From: Pseudomonas sp. UBA5706
GTDB lineage: Bacteria; Pseudomonadota; Gammaproteobacteria; Pseudomonadales; Pseudomonadaceae
Direction: 5' to 3'
Length of the DNA: 64,000 nucleotides
Assembly (NCBI RefSeq): GCF_002419965.1
Contig: NZ_DIHC01000019.1
Coordinates: 1-64,000 of the forward strand
Below, in pieces: positions 17,049 to 26,358 of the stretch; the stretch's first letter is position 1, and each line of letters starts with the position of its first letter. Made by a program: the position numbers and the translations under genes. The notes under the pieces are model-generated. The model was not told the DNA's origin and did not search any database. It saw only the letters and a list, made by a program, of their open reading frames with translations.

Positions 17049-19685
17049 TCAACCCGTGTTACGCAAACCCGCGGCAATGCCTGCGACAGACACCAGCAGT
17101 GCCTGTACCAAAGGACTGTCCAGACTCGTCTCCTGCCTGCGTGAACGTGCCAGCAACTCGGCCTGCAATAGATGAAGAGGATCAAGGTAGGTATTGCGCA
17201 GGCTAATGAACTCCAGCGTCTCGGGGCTATGGGCCAGCAACTGCGATTGGCCGGTCAGGCCGAGCACCACGTTGCAAGCCTGCGACAATAGGTCGCGCAA
17301 ATGTGCACCCAAATGCAGCAGCCCAGGCTCGACCAGACGCTCGTCGTAGAGCTGCGCGATGTCGCTGTCCGCCTTGGCCAGCACCATTTCGAGCATGTCG
17401 ATGCGCGTGCGGAAGAATGGCCACTGCTCGCGCATCTGCCCGAGCAGCTCACCCTGGCCTCGCTCCAGCGCCTTGTTCAGAGCACGTTCCCAGCCTAGCC
17501 AGGCGGGTAGCATCAAGCGTGTCTGAGTCCAGGCGAAGATCCACGGAATCGCCCGCAGACTCTCGACACCGCCCTCACGGCGCTTGGCAGGACGACTGCC
17601 CAGCGGCAACCGCCCCAGCTCCTGTTCCGGCGTAGCCTGGCGGAAGTAGTCGACGAATTCGGGATTGTCCCGGACCACGGCCCGATAAGCCTTCACGCCA
17701 TCTGCCGCCAATTCATCCATCATCTTGCGCCATGCTGGCTCAGGAAGGGGTGGCGGTTGCAACGTCGCTTCCAGCACGGCGGCCAGGTAGAGGTTGAGAT
17801 TTTGTTCGGCGATGTCCGGTAAACCGAACTTGAAGCGGATCATCTCGCCTTGCTCGGTGGTGCGAAAGCGCCCGGCGACCGATCCCGGTGGCTGCGACAG
17901 GATCGCAGCGTGAGCCGGTCCACCGCCACGCCCTACAGTGCCGCCACGCCCATGAAACAACAGCAGCTCGACTTGCTGTGCGCGGCAGATATCCACCAGT
18001 TTTTCCTGGGCCCGATACTGCGCCCAGGCGGCGGCCGTGGTGCCCGCGTCCTTGGCCGAATCGGAATAACCGATCATCACTTCCTGCGGGCCGTGAAGGC
18101 GCAGGCGATAACCGGGCAGACTAAGCAGATGTTCGATCACAGGCCCGGCGTTATCCAGGTCGGCAAGGGTTTCGAACAGCGGCACCACGCGCATGGGCCG
18201 CTGCAGACCGGCTTCCTTGAGCAGCAGTTGCACGGCCAGCACATCGGAGGCCGCACCGGCCATGGAGATCACGTAGGAGCCTAGCGAAGCCGCTGGAGCA
18301 GCGGCCACTTCACGACACGTCGCCAGCACTTCGGCGGTGTCGCCAGCCGGCTGGAAATGCGCAGGCAACAGCGGCCGCTTGTTACTCAGCTCACGCAACA
18401 GAAACTCGATGCGCGCTTGCTCGTCCCACTCGTTATAGCGGCCAAGCCCCAGATAGTCGGTAATCTCGGTCATCGCCGCGCTGTGGCGGGTGGAATCCTG
18501 ACGCACATCGAGCTTGACCAGAAATAACCCGAAGGTAACGGCACGACGCAGACAGTCGAGCAGCGGGCCGTCGGCAATCACGCCCATGCCGCACTCGTGC
18601 AATGACTGGAAACACAATTGCAGAGGCTCAAGCAATTCACGGTTACTGTTAAGCACACCTTCCGGCGCAGGTTGAGTGACGCTCAGCGAGGCATGGGCCC
18701 AGTTGCGCGTCGCGCGCAGGCGCTCGCGCAGCTGTTTCAAAACGCTGCGATAAGGCTCGGCGCTCTCTCCGGCCACCGCCAGCAGCGCGGGGTTGGCCTG
18801 TTGCATCGACAGCTCGGCGGCCAATTGGTCGACATCGCGCAAATACAAGTCGGCGGCCATCCAGCGCGCCAGCAACAGCACCTCGCGGGTGACGGCGGCC
18901 GTGACGTTCGGGTTGCCGTCGCGGTCCCCGCCCATCCATGAAGCGAAACGGATGGGTGCCGCTTCCAGCGGTAAATGCAGGCCAGTGGCGGCATGCAGCG
19001 CATGGTCGGCCTTGCGCAGGTAATTGGGGATGGCCTGCCACAGCGAGTTCTCGATCACCGCGAAGCCCCACTTCGCCTCGTCCACCGGGGTGGGACGAAC
19101 GCGACGGATTTCTTCGGTGTGCCATGCTTCGGCGATCAGACGCTGCAGGCGCTCGATAATCTGTTCACGCTCGTGTCGGTTCAGGTCGCGATGATCCAGA
19201 GCAGTCAACTGGGCGGCAATGGCATCGTATTTCTGGATTAGCGTGCGTCGCGCCACTTCGGTGGGATGCGCAGTCAGCACCAGCTCGATCTCCAGCTTGC
19301 CCAATTGCCGGGCCAAGCTTTCAGGTGACTGCCCGGACTGCTTCAAACGCTCGAGCAGCTCAGGCAGCACCCGCGATTCAAAAGGCTGTGGTTTGCTGTC
19401 GTCGCGTCGGTGAATCAGTTGGTATTGCTCAGCGATGTTGGCCAGGTTGAGGAACTGGTTGAACGCCCGCGCCACCGGCAGCAGTTCGTCTTCACTCAGG
19501 CTCTCCAGGTTAGAACTCAACTGCTCGGTGTTTTGCGTCGAACCCTTGCGTCCAGCTTTAGCGCTCTTGCGGATACGCTCGATCTTTTCAAGAAAATCAG
19601 CCCCGTGCTGATCGCGAATAGTGTTGCCCAGCAGCTCACCCAACAGGTGAACGTCCTCGCGCAATCGTGCGTCGATGTCAGCCAT
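17049..19685 (-). CDS. ppc: Phosphoenolpyruvate carboxylase
   Basis: An 878-residue homotetrameric enzyme that carboxylates PEP to oxaloacetate, refilling the TCA cycle. Catalytic motifs are VLTAHPTEVARRT (His near 138), LLFHGRGGTVGRGGGP (about 580) and the C-terminal GLRNTG ending. The length is normal for the family. It has its own ATG at 19685 and lies upstream of adk on the same strand, with a 284-base gap probably holding the adk promoter. Confidence 0.97.
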   Translation of the reverse strand: MADIDARLREDVHLLGELLGNTIRDQHGADFLEKIERIRKSAKAGRKGSTQNTEQLSSNLESLSEDELLPVARAFNQFLNLANIAEQYQLIHRRDDSKPQPFESRVLPELLERLKQSGQSPESLARQLGKLEIELVLTAHPTEVARRTLIQKYDAIAAQLTALDHRDLNRHEREQIIERLQRLIAEAWHTEEIRRVRPTPVDEAKWGFAVIENSLWQAIPNYLRKADHALHAATGLHLPLEAAPIRFASWMGGDRDGNPNVTAAVTREVLLLARWMAADLYLRDVDQLAAELSMQQANPALLAVAGESAEPYRSVLKQLRERLRATRNWAHASLSVTQPAPEGVLNSNRELLEPLQLCFQSLHECGMGVIADGPLLDCLRRAVTFGLFLVKLDVRQDSTRHSAAMTEITDYLGLGRYNEWDEQARIEFLLRELSNKRPLLPAHFQPAGDTAEVLATCREVAAAPAASLGSYVISMAGAASDVLAVQLLLKEAGLQRPMRVVPLFETLADLDNAGPVIEHLLSLPGYRLRLHGPQEVMIGYSDSAKDAGTTAAAWAQYRAQEKLVDICRAQQVELLLFHGRGGTVGRGGGPAHAAILSQPPGSVAGRFRTTEQGEMIRFKFGLPDIAEQNLNLYLAAVLEATLQPPPLPEPAWRKMMDELAADGVKAYRAVVRDNPEFVDYFRQATPEQELGRLPLGSRPAKRREGGVESLRAIPWIFAWTQTRLMLPAWLGWERALNKALERGQGELLGQMREQWPFFRTRIDMLEMVLAKADSDIAQLYDERLVEPGLLHLGAHLRDLLSQACNVVLGLTGQSQLLAHSPETLEFISLRNTYLDPLHLLQAELLARSRRQETSLDSPLVQALLVSVAGIAAGLRNTG

Positions 19686-19918
19686 CCAGCGTTCTCCTTC
19701 AGCGTTTTATTGTTGTGTCCTGAGTCAGTTCGGCGACCCGAAACTGAACGCCCTCGTAAGTTGTGCCTCTATCTAGGTGTATAGAGCGACAAATGCATGC
19801 CCGCACGCAAGCCTTTGCGGTCTACCTGCCGCGAGCAGAGCAATCTCACCGACGAGTCCTGCGAGGGCTCGAAAACTCGCCCAAGCCCGCTGCCGTGCGG
19901 GTCGTTGAAGAGGTCGTT

Positions 19919-20263
19919 ATGAAAATCCGTGAGCTGGCAACACACTGGGAAGACTCCGCCAAAGGTCGCCTGACCAAGACTGGTTACGCGGTTCACCTGG
20001 ATGTCGAAGCTGCGGCGCGCCTGGCCGCGGTTGCCGAAATGTACCCCAAGCGCTCCGCCGAAGAATTGCTCGGAGAACTGATCGGCGCTGCCCTTGAAGA
20101 ACTGGAAGCCAGCTTTCCGTATATCCAGGGCCAGCACGTGGTCGCAACGGATGAGGAAGGCAACCCCTTGTACGAAGACGTCGGTCCGACGCCTCGCTTT
20201 CTCGCCCTGTCGCGCCGTTATTTGCAGGATTTGGCAGAGCAGCAGGACGGCTCCCAACACTGA
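19919..20263 (+). CDS. Small conserved Pseudomonas protein (divergent from ppc)
   Basis: A 114-residue protein starting MKIRELATHWEDSAKGRLT. It is acidic, soluble-looking and without a signal peptide. Homologues next to ppc are, as I recall, sometimes annotated as a pilin assembly or type 1 pili tip component. Nothing in the sequence supports that role, so I leave the function open. The frame extends 52 codons upstream, but the ATG at 19919 preceded by a purine-rich GAAGAGG is preferred. Confidence 0.72.
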   Translation: MKIRELATHWEDSAKGRLTKTGYAVHLDVEAAARLAAVAEMYPKRSAEELLGELIGAALEELEASFPYIQGQHVVATDEEGNPLYEDVGPTPRFLALSRRYLQDLAEQQDGSQH

Positions 20264-20403
20264 AAGCGACGTCGTTTTCAGACCATTAAAACTCCGGCGC
20301 CCTGCGTGAGAAGCGGGTCTGACCCGTCATTTTTTGCGCCAATATCCAAGCGCCACATTTACATCGCGCAACAAAAGTTAGGCAATTAAGAGCGAAAAGG
20401 TCT

Positions 20404-20431
20404 GAACTATTCAAAAATTGCGCAGGTCCGA
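20404..20431 (+). promoter_or_regulatory. AlgU (sigma-22/RpoE)-type promoter for the lptF pair
   Basis: GAACTA at 20404-20409 is followed after 17 bases by TCCGA at 20427-20431, close to the AlgU consensus GAACTT-N16/17-TCTGA. It lies about 110 bases upstream of the DUF4398 start. LptF of P. aeruginosa is reported as AlgU-dependent, which fits this placement. Confidence 0.6.
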
Positions 20432-20542
20432 GCAGTTAGCCATTACAGAAAAAAGCCGACAGGTGGCAGCAGAAGTTGATTCGCTGAAGTCCCCGCCAAG
20501 GCCCGCACTGAAATGGAAAAATCTAGCCTCAGGAGTTTCAAA

Positions 20543-20968
20543 ATGGAGTTGACCACCATGAACATCCGTACTGCCAACACCACGTCCAAAAGTCTTCGCG
20601 GGCTGAAAATGGCCGCGCTGGCCGTGGGCACTAGCCTGTTGCTCGCCGGTTGCGCGGGCAAGCCGCCGAGCGAGCAATACGCCGTGACGCAATCGGCGGT
20701 CAACGCTGCCGTCAGCGCAGGTGGTACCGAGTACGCAGCGGTCGAGATGAAGTCGGCGCAAGACAAGTTCAAGCAAGCAGAACTTGCCATGCAGGAAAAG
20801 AAATACGACGAAGCCCGCACTCTCGCAGAGCAAGCCGAATGGGACGCTCGTGTAGCCGAGCGTAAATCGCAAGCAGCCAAGGCCCAAAAAGCGGTGCAGG
20901 ATGCTCGTCAGGGCGTCAATGAGCTGCGTGAAGAAGGTCTGCGCCAGGTTCAACCGGTCAGCCAATAA
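20543..20968 (+). CDS. DUF4398 lipoprotein upstream of lptF
   Basis: A 141-residue lipoprotein. The signal segment contains LLLAGC (lipobox, Cys about 36), followed by a long Ala/Lys/Glu-rich helical DUF4398 domain with a likely coiled coil (residues 60-130). Start: AGGAG lies seven bases before the ATG at 20543. A second ATG at 20558 (MNIRTANT) also has a GGAG, so either is possible. It is 46 bases upstream of lptF, probably in one operon under the AlgU-type promoter. Confidence 0.82.
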   Translation: MELTTMNIRTANTTSKSLRGLKMAALAVGTSLLLAGCAGKPPSEQYAVTQSAVNAAVSAGGTEYAAVEMKSAQDKFKQAELAMQEKKYDEARTLAEQAEWDARVAERKSQAAKAQKAVQDARQGVNELREEGLRQVQPVSQ

Positions 20969-21014
20969 CACTTCGCACTCTCTGCACTGCCATCGATTTA
21001 AAGGACGAACTATT

Positions 21015-21797
21015 ATGCGTAAACAAGTACTGATTCCTGCCCTGCTGGCCCTGAGCGTTGGTCTGGCTGCCTGCTCCTCGCAACCAAACGTGAACCTGGA
21101 ACAGGCACGTACCAACTTCTCGGCGCTGCAAAGCAACCCAAAATCCAATGATCTGGCGGCACTGGAAACCAAGGACGCCAGCGATTGGCTGAATAAGGCA
21201 GACGCTGCTTATCGCGACAAGGAAAACGAGAAGAAGGTCGATCAACTGGCTTACCTGACTAACCAGCGCGTTGAGCTGGCCAAGCAGACCATCAATCTGA
21301 AGACTGCTGAAAACGATCTGAAAAACGCCTCTGCCCAACGCGCACAAGCTCGTCTGGACGCCCGTGACGCGCAGATCAAGGCCCTGCAGAACAGCCTGAA
21401 TGCCAAGCAAACCGAACGCGGTACGCTGGTCACATTCGGTGACGTACTGTTCGACCTGAACAAGGCTGAGCTGAAGTCTGCCGGTCTGGTCAACGTGAAC
21501 AAACTGGCCCAGTTCCTTCAGGAAAACCCTGATCGCAAGGTCATCGTTGAGGGCTACACCGACAGCACCGGTTCGGCAACTTACAACCAATCGCTGTCCG
21601 AGCGCCGCGCAAGCTCGGTGCGTCTGGCACTGGTGAAAATGGGCGTTAGTCCCGATCGCGTAGTGTCGCAGGGCTACGGCAAGGAATATCCGGTCGCTGA
21701 CAACACCAGCGCGTCGGGTCGTGCCATGAATCGTCGTGTGGAAGTGACCATTTCCAACGACAACCAGCCGGTCGCGCCGCGTTCGTCGATGCACTAA
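21015..21797 (+). CDS. lptF: OmpA-family outer-membrane lipoprotein LptF
   Basis: A 260-residue lipoprotein with lipobox LAAC (Cys20), a coiled-coil-rich middle (about 60-140) and a C-terminal OmpA peptidoglycan-binding domain (about 150-250). The OmpA motif is VEGYTDSTGSATYNQ...LSERRASSVR with NRRVEVTI at the end. LptF is an AlgU-controlled outer-membrane lipoprotein linked to envelope stress survival in P. aeruginosa. The paired DUF4398 gene and the neighbouring adk-ppc cluster support orthology. The start has AAGGAC upstream, and a strong terminator follows. Confidence 0.88.
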   Translation: MRKQVLIPALLALSVGLAACSSQPNVNLEQARTNFSALQSNPKSNDLAALETKDASDWLNKADAAYRDKENEKKVDQLAYLTNQRVELAKQTINLKTAENDLKNASAQRAQARLDARDAQIKALQNSLNAKQTERGTLVTFGDVLFDLNKAELKSAGLVNVNKLAQFLQENPDRKVIVEGYTDSTGSATYNQSLSERRASSVRLALVKMGVSPDRVVSQGYGKEYPVADNTSASGRAMNRRVEVTISNDNQPVAPRSSMH

Positions 21798-21818
21798 TCC
21801 GGTCGTAGCAGCACACTG

Positions 21819-21856
21819 AAAAGCCCCGCCTGCTGACGAGCAGGTGGGGCTTTTTT
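21819..21856 (+). terminator. Terminator after lptF
   Basis: AAAAGCCCCGCCTGCT pairs, with one G-T pair, with AGCAGGTGGGGCTTTT around a short loop and is followed by T6. It is 21 bases past the lptF stop. Confidence 0.92.
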
Positions 21857-22110
21857 GTGGGTGCGATCTGGGCTCAGCGTGCCGGCTGTGCTCAGGTTGC
21901 ACTCAAGCGCATGCGGCGGCGTCTAAACCAGTGCGTAAAGAGCAACGGCAGGTACAGGAGATTTGAGGGTCAATCCCATTCGCGCAGGAGTCCGGCTTGG
22001 CGGCGCGACGTGCGCACGGTTTACCGCCAACAAGCCAGGCAGCAACAGGCAAGCAGCATGTACGCTCTACCCTGCGCGTCAAAGATAGCGAATGCTGCTG
22101 TGTTCCGACT
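21857..22110. other. Intergenic region between convergent genes
   Basis: The gap between lptF and the minus-strand gene at 22111 is 313 bases including the terminator. Beyond the terminator I see no coherent ORF, RNA gene or repeat. Confidence 0.5.
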
Positions 22111-22437
22111 TCACTGCAGCTGCCGCGGCGTCTGCTGTCCCATGCAACGCACGGCCTGTTGTCGCGCGTTGACCAGCACCCCACTCAGGCCCTTCTGTTC
22201 GGTATCGAACAGCACCATCACGCCCTCTACGCAACGAGCGACCTGCGGCGCAGGCTCCAGCGCCACTTTGTAATCCTCACCCGGAACCGTCTTGAGCATC
22301 GTGAACTGGCTTAGCTCAAGCGCATCCTGCGGTTTGGCAAAGTGCAGATAGCCGTAGTACCACAGCACACCTACCGTCCCGAAAATGCAGGCGATGCCGG
22401 TGAGAATCTGGGGGATGAGGTTACGCTCTTCAGTCAT
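22111..22437 (-). CDS. Small membrane-anchored hypothetical protein
   Basis: A 108-residue protein with one N-terminal membrane segment (about 8-28, LIPQILTGIACIFGTVGVLWY) and a periplasmic C-terminal part holding two cysteines (VARCVEG and AVRCMGQ) that could pair. No family is recognised. Its ATG overlaps the stop of the upstream hydrolase gene by three bases, so the two are coupled. Confidence 0.7.
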   Translation of the reverse strand: MTEERNLIPQILTGIACIFGTVGVLWYYGYLHFAKPQDALELSQFTMLKTVPGEDYKVALEPAPQVARCVEGVMVLFDTEQKGLSGVLVNARQQAVRCMGQQTPRQLQ

Positions 22438-23369
22438 TGCGGGGCCTGGGCAGATTCGGTTTTCGATGGCGCGGGTGGCTTTTTGTTCGCCTCGGCGTCG
22501 GGATAGTTGGGAATCTCGGCCAGCCGTCGCAGGCCGTTGAAGTGCAATGGATCATCCAGATAACGCACCATCACTTCCCGCCAGGTAGGGTCGGCAAAGG
22601 TCTGCACATGCGGTCCACGCGTCAGTTGCAACACGCGAGGCGGCGGCGCGGCCTGATACAGGCTGATGCCGTTGTGCAGCGGGACCTGCGCGTCGTCCAG
22701 ACTCTGGAACAGCAGCATCGGCGTACCCTTGAGCTGCGCGATACCGTTAATGGCGCTGTCGCTGTCCGGAATCACCCACGACAGCGGGCGCTTAAACGGC
22801 CAGGTCAGCCAGGAGGTGCCGAGGGTATAACGCGCCACCTCGCGATAACTGGCAGGCACGCCGTCGAGCACCAGCGCCTTGACCCGCGAGCGCTGCTGCG
22901 CGTGCTCGGCCAGGTAGTGCACGCCCAAGGCGCCACCGATGCTCTGCCCCAACACCACCAGTGGCCTGCCTTGGACTTCAGGGGCTGTGCCGAGCCACTC
23001 GAACGCGGCGTCGAGGTCCTGGTAAATGGCCGGCAAGCTTGGCTCACCTTCGGATCGACCGTAGCCGCGATAGTCGAGCAACAGCACTTGATAGCCTTGC
23101 TCGGGCAACCACCAACTGCCACCCAGATGCCAGGCCATATTGCCGCCATTGCCATGCAGGTGCAGTACCGTGCCCTTGACCGGCACGCCCTCTTTGGCGG
23201 GTAGCCACCAACCGTTGAGCTTGGTGCCGTCGGCCGCCGTGAGGGTGATTTCGCGATAGGCCAGGTGGGCTTTGTCCGGGGTCAACGGCACGTCGCGCTC
23301 AGGGTAAAACAGCAATTGGCTGCAGCCAGTCAGGCAAATCAGGAGAGCCAGTGAGGTGAGCAGCTTCAA
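22434..23369 (-). CDS. Alpha/beta-hydrolase lipoprotein
   Basis: A 311-residue hydrolase with the oxyanion segment LHLHGNGGN, DYRGYGRSEG, the nucleophile elbow VLGQSIGGAL, and later acid (SLDDAQVP) and His (RGPHVQ) positions. The best start is a TTG at 23369 preceded by AGGA: it gives MKLLTSLALLICLTGCSQ, a lipoprotein signal with lipobox LTGC. An in-frame GTG 20 codons upstream would bury the signal. Envelope esterase or peptidase activity is inferred; the substrate is unknown. Operon with the 108-residue membrane protein. Confidence 0.85.
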   Translation of the reverse strand: MKLLTSLALLICLTGCSQLLFYPERDVPLTPDKAHLAYREITLTAADGTKLNGWWLPAKEGVPVKGTVLHLHGNGGNMAWHLGGSWWLPEQGYQVLLLDYRGYGRSEGEPSLPAIYQDLDAAFEWLGTAPEVQGRPLVVLGQSIGGALGVHYLAEHAQQRSRVKALVLDGVPASYREVARYTLGTSWLTWPFKRPLSWVIPDSDSAINGIAQLKGTPMLLFQSLDDAQVPLHNGISLYQAAPPPRVLQLTRGPHVQTFADPTWREVMVRYLDDPLHFNGLRRLAEIPNYPDAEANKKPPAPSKTESAQAPQ

Positions 23370-23508
23370 ACGCGAAATCCTATGTGATTCGAACAAGAAA
23401 AGATCGTTTTTTCTGTAGCAGCGCGCCACGCCGGTTGTGGTGCTCTCATGGACGTCACCGTCGGCAAGCTGCGTGACGACCAGACGTCCCTCAAAAACCC
23501 CGTGATGC

Positions 23509-24786
23509 CTACAGGATATTCGCGTAATCCGCCTCGATCCGGTCCAGGCTCAGGTGATTGAGGAAGTTGGAAAAGCACATCCAGGCCGACAAGGCGTTCA
23601 TGTCGCGGAATTGGTCCGGCAGGTATTTGGGTGGCACCACCAGCCCTTCATCCACCAATTGGCGCAAGGTGCGCATGTCCTCCAGTGTGGTCTTACCGCA
23701 GAACAGCAACGGCACTTGTTCCAGCTTGCCCTTTCTCACGGCCAACTGGATGTAGTTGTAAACCATGATAAAGCCCTTGAGGTAGGACAAGTCCTTGGTG
23801 AACGGCAGGCCATTGGGCACCGAGCCACGGAAAACGCGGCTGGCATTACCGTAGCTTTCCGACATGCCAAAACCTTGTTCGCGATAAAAGTCGAACACCT
23901 GCAGGAAATCCGCGCCCTCTTCAGCCATATGGATGGCGCGGGTGCGGTTCGTGAGTTTGCGCAGGCGGCTGGGATAGGAGGCGAAACCAATCACTTCCAT
24001 CAAAATCGCCAAGCCTTCCTGGGTGACCGTGGACGAGGGCGGGCCCTTGGCAAGGAAGGTACAGATTGGCTGGTTCAAGCCGTTGAGCGTCGTGCCCACA
24101 TGCACCAGCCCCTCATGGACCTCCAGCGCGCGCACGTCTCGTTCGTTGAACATCGCATCGCTGCGAATCTTGATGTAGTCGGCGCCTGCCGCCGCGTCGG
24201 CGACAATACCATCGGACTCGAACACGCGGATGGTTTCCTGGGCCTCGCCGAAGGTGCGGTTCAGACGGCTTTGCAGCATTGCTACCGCATCCTTGGCGTT
24301 CAGGGTCTTGGGCTCGTCCTTGAGGTCACCGCGCCCGTCGATGTTGTTCAGGTAATCGGAGAGCATCCGCCCAAGATCGGCGAGCGTGGGATCACCGGCG
24401 TGAAACGCATCGGACGCCGCGCCGTACAGTTCCTGCGAGATCAGGCCGAAATCCGGTGTGCCGCGCGCTTCGAGCATGCGCACCACCATGCGGTACTCCC
24501 TGCACATACGGCGCATGATCTGCCCCACCGGATTGAACTGTCCCAACTGCCGGGTGATGTCGCGCTCTATGTTCTGGAATTCGAGCTTGAGCGCGCTCGA
24601 ATCGAACCCCAGCGGGCGATTCTCGTAGTAGGCACGATCGACTTCGGGCAGCTGCTTACCCTTGGTGGCGAGGAACGTCTTGCGGATGCTGTCGTCCCAC
24701 TTCACTGCGTCGAGTACGCGAATCGGTGTCTGCGCCAGCACGATGCGGTCGGACAGCGTGCGAATGGTCTGCTGGTATTCGTCCAC
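23509..24786 (-). CDS. QEGLA-motif (DUF1704) metallopeptidase-like protein
   Basis: A 425-residue protein of the family named flavohemoglobin expression-modulating QEGLA motif protein. It has HEGLVH (H224, E225, H229), an HExxxH zinc signature, and QEGLA at 256-260. DUF1704 also includes the eukaryotic MATCAP tyrosine carboxypeptidases, which use an HExxxH site, so a zinc carboxypeptidase activity is plausible here. The GTG start at 24786 has AAAGGGGT close upstream. It is followed on the same strand by nothing coding until the hydrolase gene. Confidence 0.87.
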   Translation of the reverse strand: MDEYQQTIRTLSDRIVLAQTPIRVLDAVKWDDSIRKTFLATKGKQLPEVDRAYYENRPLGFDSSALKLEFQNIERDITRQLGQFNPVGQIMRRMCREYRMVVRMLEARGTPDFGLISQELYGAASDAFHAGDPTLADLGRMLSDYLNNIDGRGDLKDEPKTLNAKDAVAMLQSRLNRTFGEAQETIRVFESDGIVADAAAGADYIKIRSDAMFNERDVRALEVHEGLVHVGTTLNGLNQPICTFLAKGPPSSTVTQEGLAILMEVIGFASYPSRLRKLTNRTRAIHMAEEGADFLQVFDFYREQGFGMSESYGNASRVFRGSVPNGLPFTKDLSYLKGFIMVYNYIQLAVRKGKLEQVPLLFCGKTTLEDMRTLRQLVDEGLVVPPKYLPDQFRDMNALSAWMCFSNFLNHLSLDRIEADYANIL

Positions 24787-24814
24787 CCAGTACCCCTTTG
24801 ATTGAACCGTTGCG

Positions 24815-25372
24815 CTATTTGGTCATGCGCTGGTATTGGGCCGCCTTGAGGAAGACGTCCGAATTGGCCGTGTCATCCAGATAGGCGAACACCTTGTCCA
24901 TGGAAGTGGTGATCAGCACGCCTTCGCCCTTCTCAGTCTCGATCGGCTGCCCCTCGAACGTCTTCTGCTCTACCAACTGCTGCATGCGCTCAAGATCCAG
25001 GTCGTAGACCACCAGCTCATCGGCAGCGTCGTCGTTGTCGATCAGGTCGAAACCGGCGATCACGTAATTGGCGCCATACTTGTGCGGCAGTGCGGCCGAG
25101 ACATACCAGCGGCTGCCATGCCGGGAGACGGTAAAGCTGTATTCGTCCCGGTTCTTGCGATCACCCTTGCGATAGCTCACAGCCTTGTACTGGTTGGCGC
25201 CGGCGCGGCTGACTTCCAGCTCCAGCGGCTCGCCCCAGGCGTTCTTGCTGGTCCAGGTGCCGAGCAGTTTCGGCGGCGCGGCATCGGTGGTCGGAATCGG
25301 GTCCTTGAAAGTCACCAGACATCCGCTCAACAGCGCGAACGATAAGGCGAGCAAGACGCTCCAGACTTTCAT
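24815..25372 (-). CDS. Lipoprotein of unknown function
   Basis: A 185-residue lipoprotein with signal MKVWSVLLALSFALLSGC (lipobox LSGC, Cys18). The mature part has a GTWTSKNAWGEPLELEVSR opening typical of small beta-barrel periplasmic proteins and a C-terminal helical part. No enzyme motif is seen. AGGAGAAG precedes the ATG. It lies 28 bases upstream of the QEGLA gene on the same strand, so the two may be cotranscribed. Confidence 0.78.
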   Translation of the reverse strand: MKVWSVLLALSFALLSGCLVTFKDPIPTTDAAPPKLLGTWTSKNAWGEPLELEVSRAGANQYKAVSYRKGDRKNRDEYSFTVSRHGSRWYVSAALPHKYGANYVIAGFDLIDNDDAADELVVYDLDLERMQQLVEQKTFEGQPIETEKGEGVLITTSMDKVFAYLDDTANSDVFLKAAQYQRMTK

Positions 25373-25399
25373 CGCTTCTCCTGAAAGTGATTCCTGAAA

Positions 25400-26140
25400 T
25401 CAAACGTTCCCGGCAGCCATTGGCCGGGCCGTGCCCAGCACCAGATGCATCTGACGAGTAAGAATAGCGAGCATTTCCTTATCTGCGTCCGGACTTAGCG
25501 CTCCGAGCAGCCCCTGATATTCCATCCGCCCGATTACCCCCGTCAACACTTGCGCATCCACTTGCGCCTGGGTCGAGCCCATGACCTCGAGAAACTGGGC
25601 ACTTCCCTGCAAAAGAATTTCCTGATGCGCAGCGACCAAAGGCGCCAATCGCGGGTTGATCAACGCTTCCAGGCGGAACGCATGCTCGGCGATCAACTGG
25701 TCGCGGCGGGTCAGCAACTGGTGACGCACATACTCCATGGTCATGCGCGCAATGTCGTCTGCCAGCCGCGCACGGGCCTGCGCACTACCGTCGTTGCGCG
25801 CAACCATCTCGCGCAGCCGGTCTTCGGTATTGCTCCACAGTTTGGCCATGTAGGCAGCACTGCGCTCGACGTACTGGGCGAAGGCATCGGTGAGCAAGTC
25901 GTCGATGTCCTTGAAGTAATAGGTGGTGGCTGACAACGGTACTTGAGCTTCGGCCGCGACGGCGCGATGACGCACCGCCCGAACACCGTCGCGAACGAGG
26001 ATGCGCATGGCCGCGTCGAGGATTTGCTGTCGACGCTGCTCGCTACCCTGCCGACTGGCCTTGCGGCCCTGGTACTGAACACTCTGCGCGACGGCTGTGG
26101 CGAGGCCGGCGGCTCCCTTTTGAGCGATCATGCGATTCAC
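25400..26140 (-). CDS. TetR-family transcriptional regulator
   Basis: A 246-residue regulator. The helix-turn-helix region (about 37-80) has QQILDAAMRILVRDG, VRHRAVAAEAQVPLSATTYYF, the TetR pattern; the long helical C-terminal ligand domain follows. Start: the GTG at 26140 has AAGGAAA nine bases upstream; an ATG three codons later is possible. The adjacent minus-strand lipoprotein/QEGLA genes may be targets, but no operator was identified. Confidence 0.87.
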   Translation of the reverse strand: MNRMIAQKGAAGLATAVAQSVQYQGRKASRQGSEQRRQQILDAAMRILVRDGVRAVRHRAVAAEAQVPLSATTYYFKDIDDLLTDAFAQYVERSAAYMAKLWSNTEDRLREMVARNDGSAQARARLADDIARMTMEYVRHQLLTRRDQLIAEHAFRLEALINPRLAPLVAAHQEILLQGSAQFLEVMGSTQAQVDAQVLTGVIGRMEYQGLLGALSPDADKEMLAILTRQMHLVLGTARPMAAGNV

Positions 26141-26317
26141 GACAAGGTTTCCTTTTTTCAGGCAGTGCGTGGTCGTATCGAGTGTGAGACATGCCGTCTG
26201 AACGAGCGCTGAACTCTTCCGGCAGCCCGGCTTGTCGGCGGTGACGATTCGAAAACCGTCGCCAGCAGGCCGGACGGCTATAGCGCTTCGGTTTCGGCGC
26301 CTGGATGACCGACGGAC

Positions 26318-26348
26318 AAAAAAAAGCCGCCCTGCTCAGGCGGCTTTT
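26318..26348 (-). terminator. Terminator after lysS
   Basis: AAAAGCCGCC (26322-26331) pairs with GGCGGCTTTT (26339-26348) with a seven-base loop; the minus strand then reads T8. It lies 11 bases past the lysS stop. Confidence 0.92.
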
Positions 26349-26358
26349 GGGGTAACGC

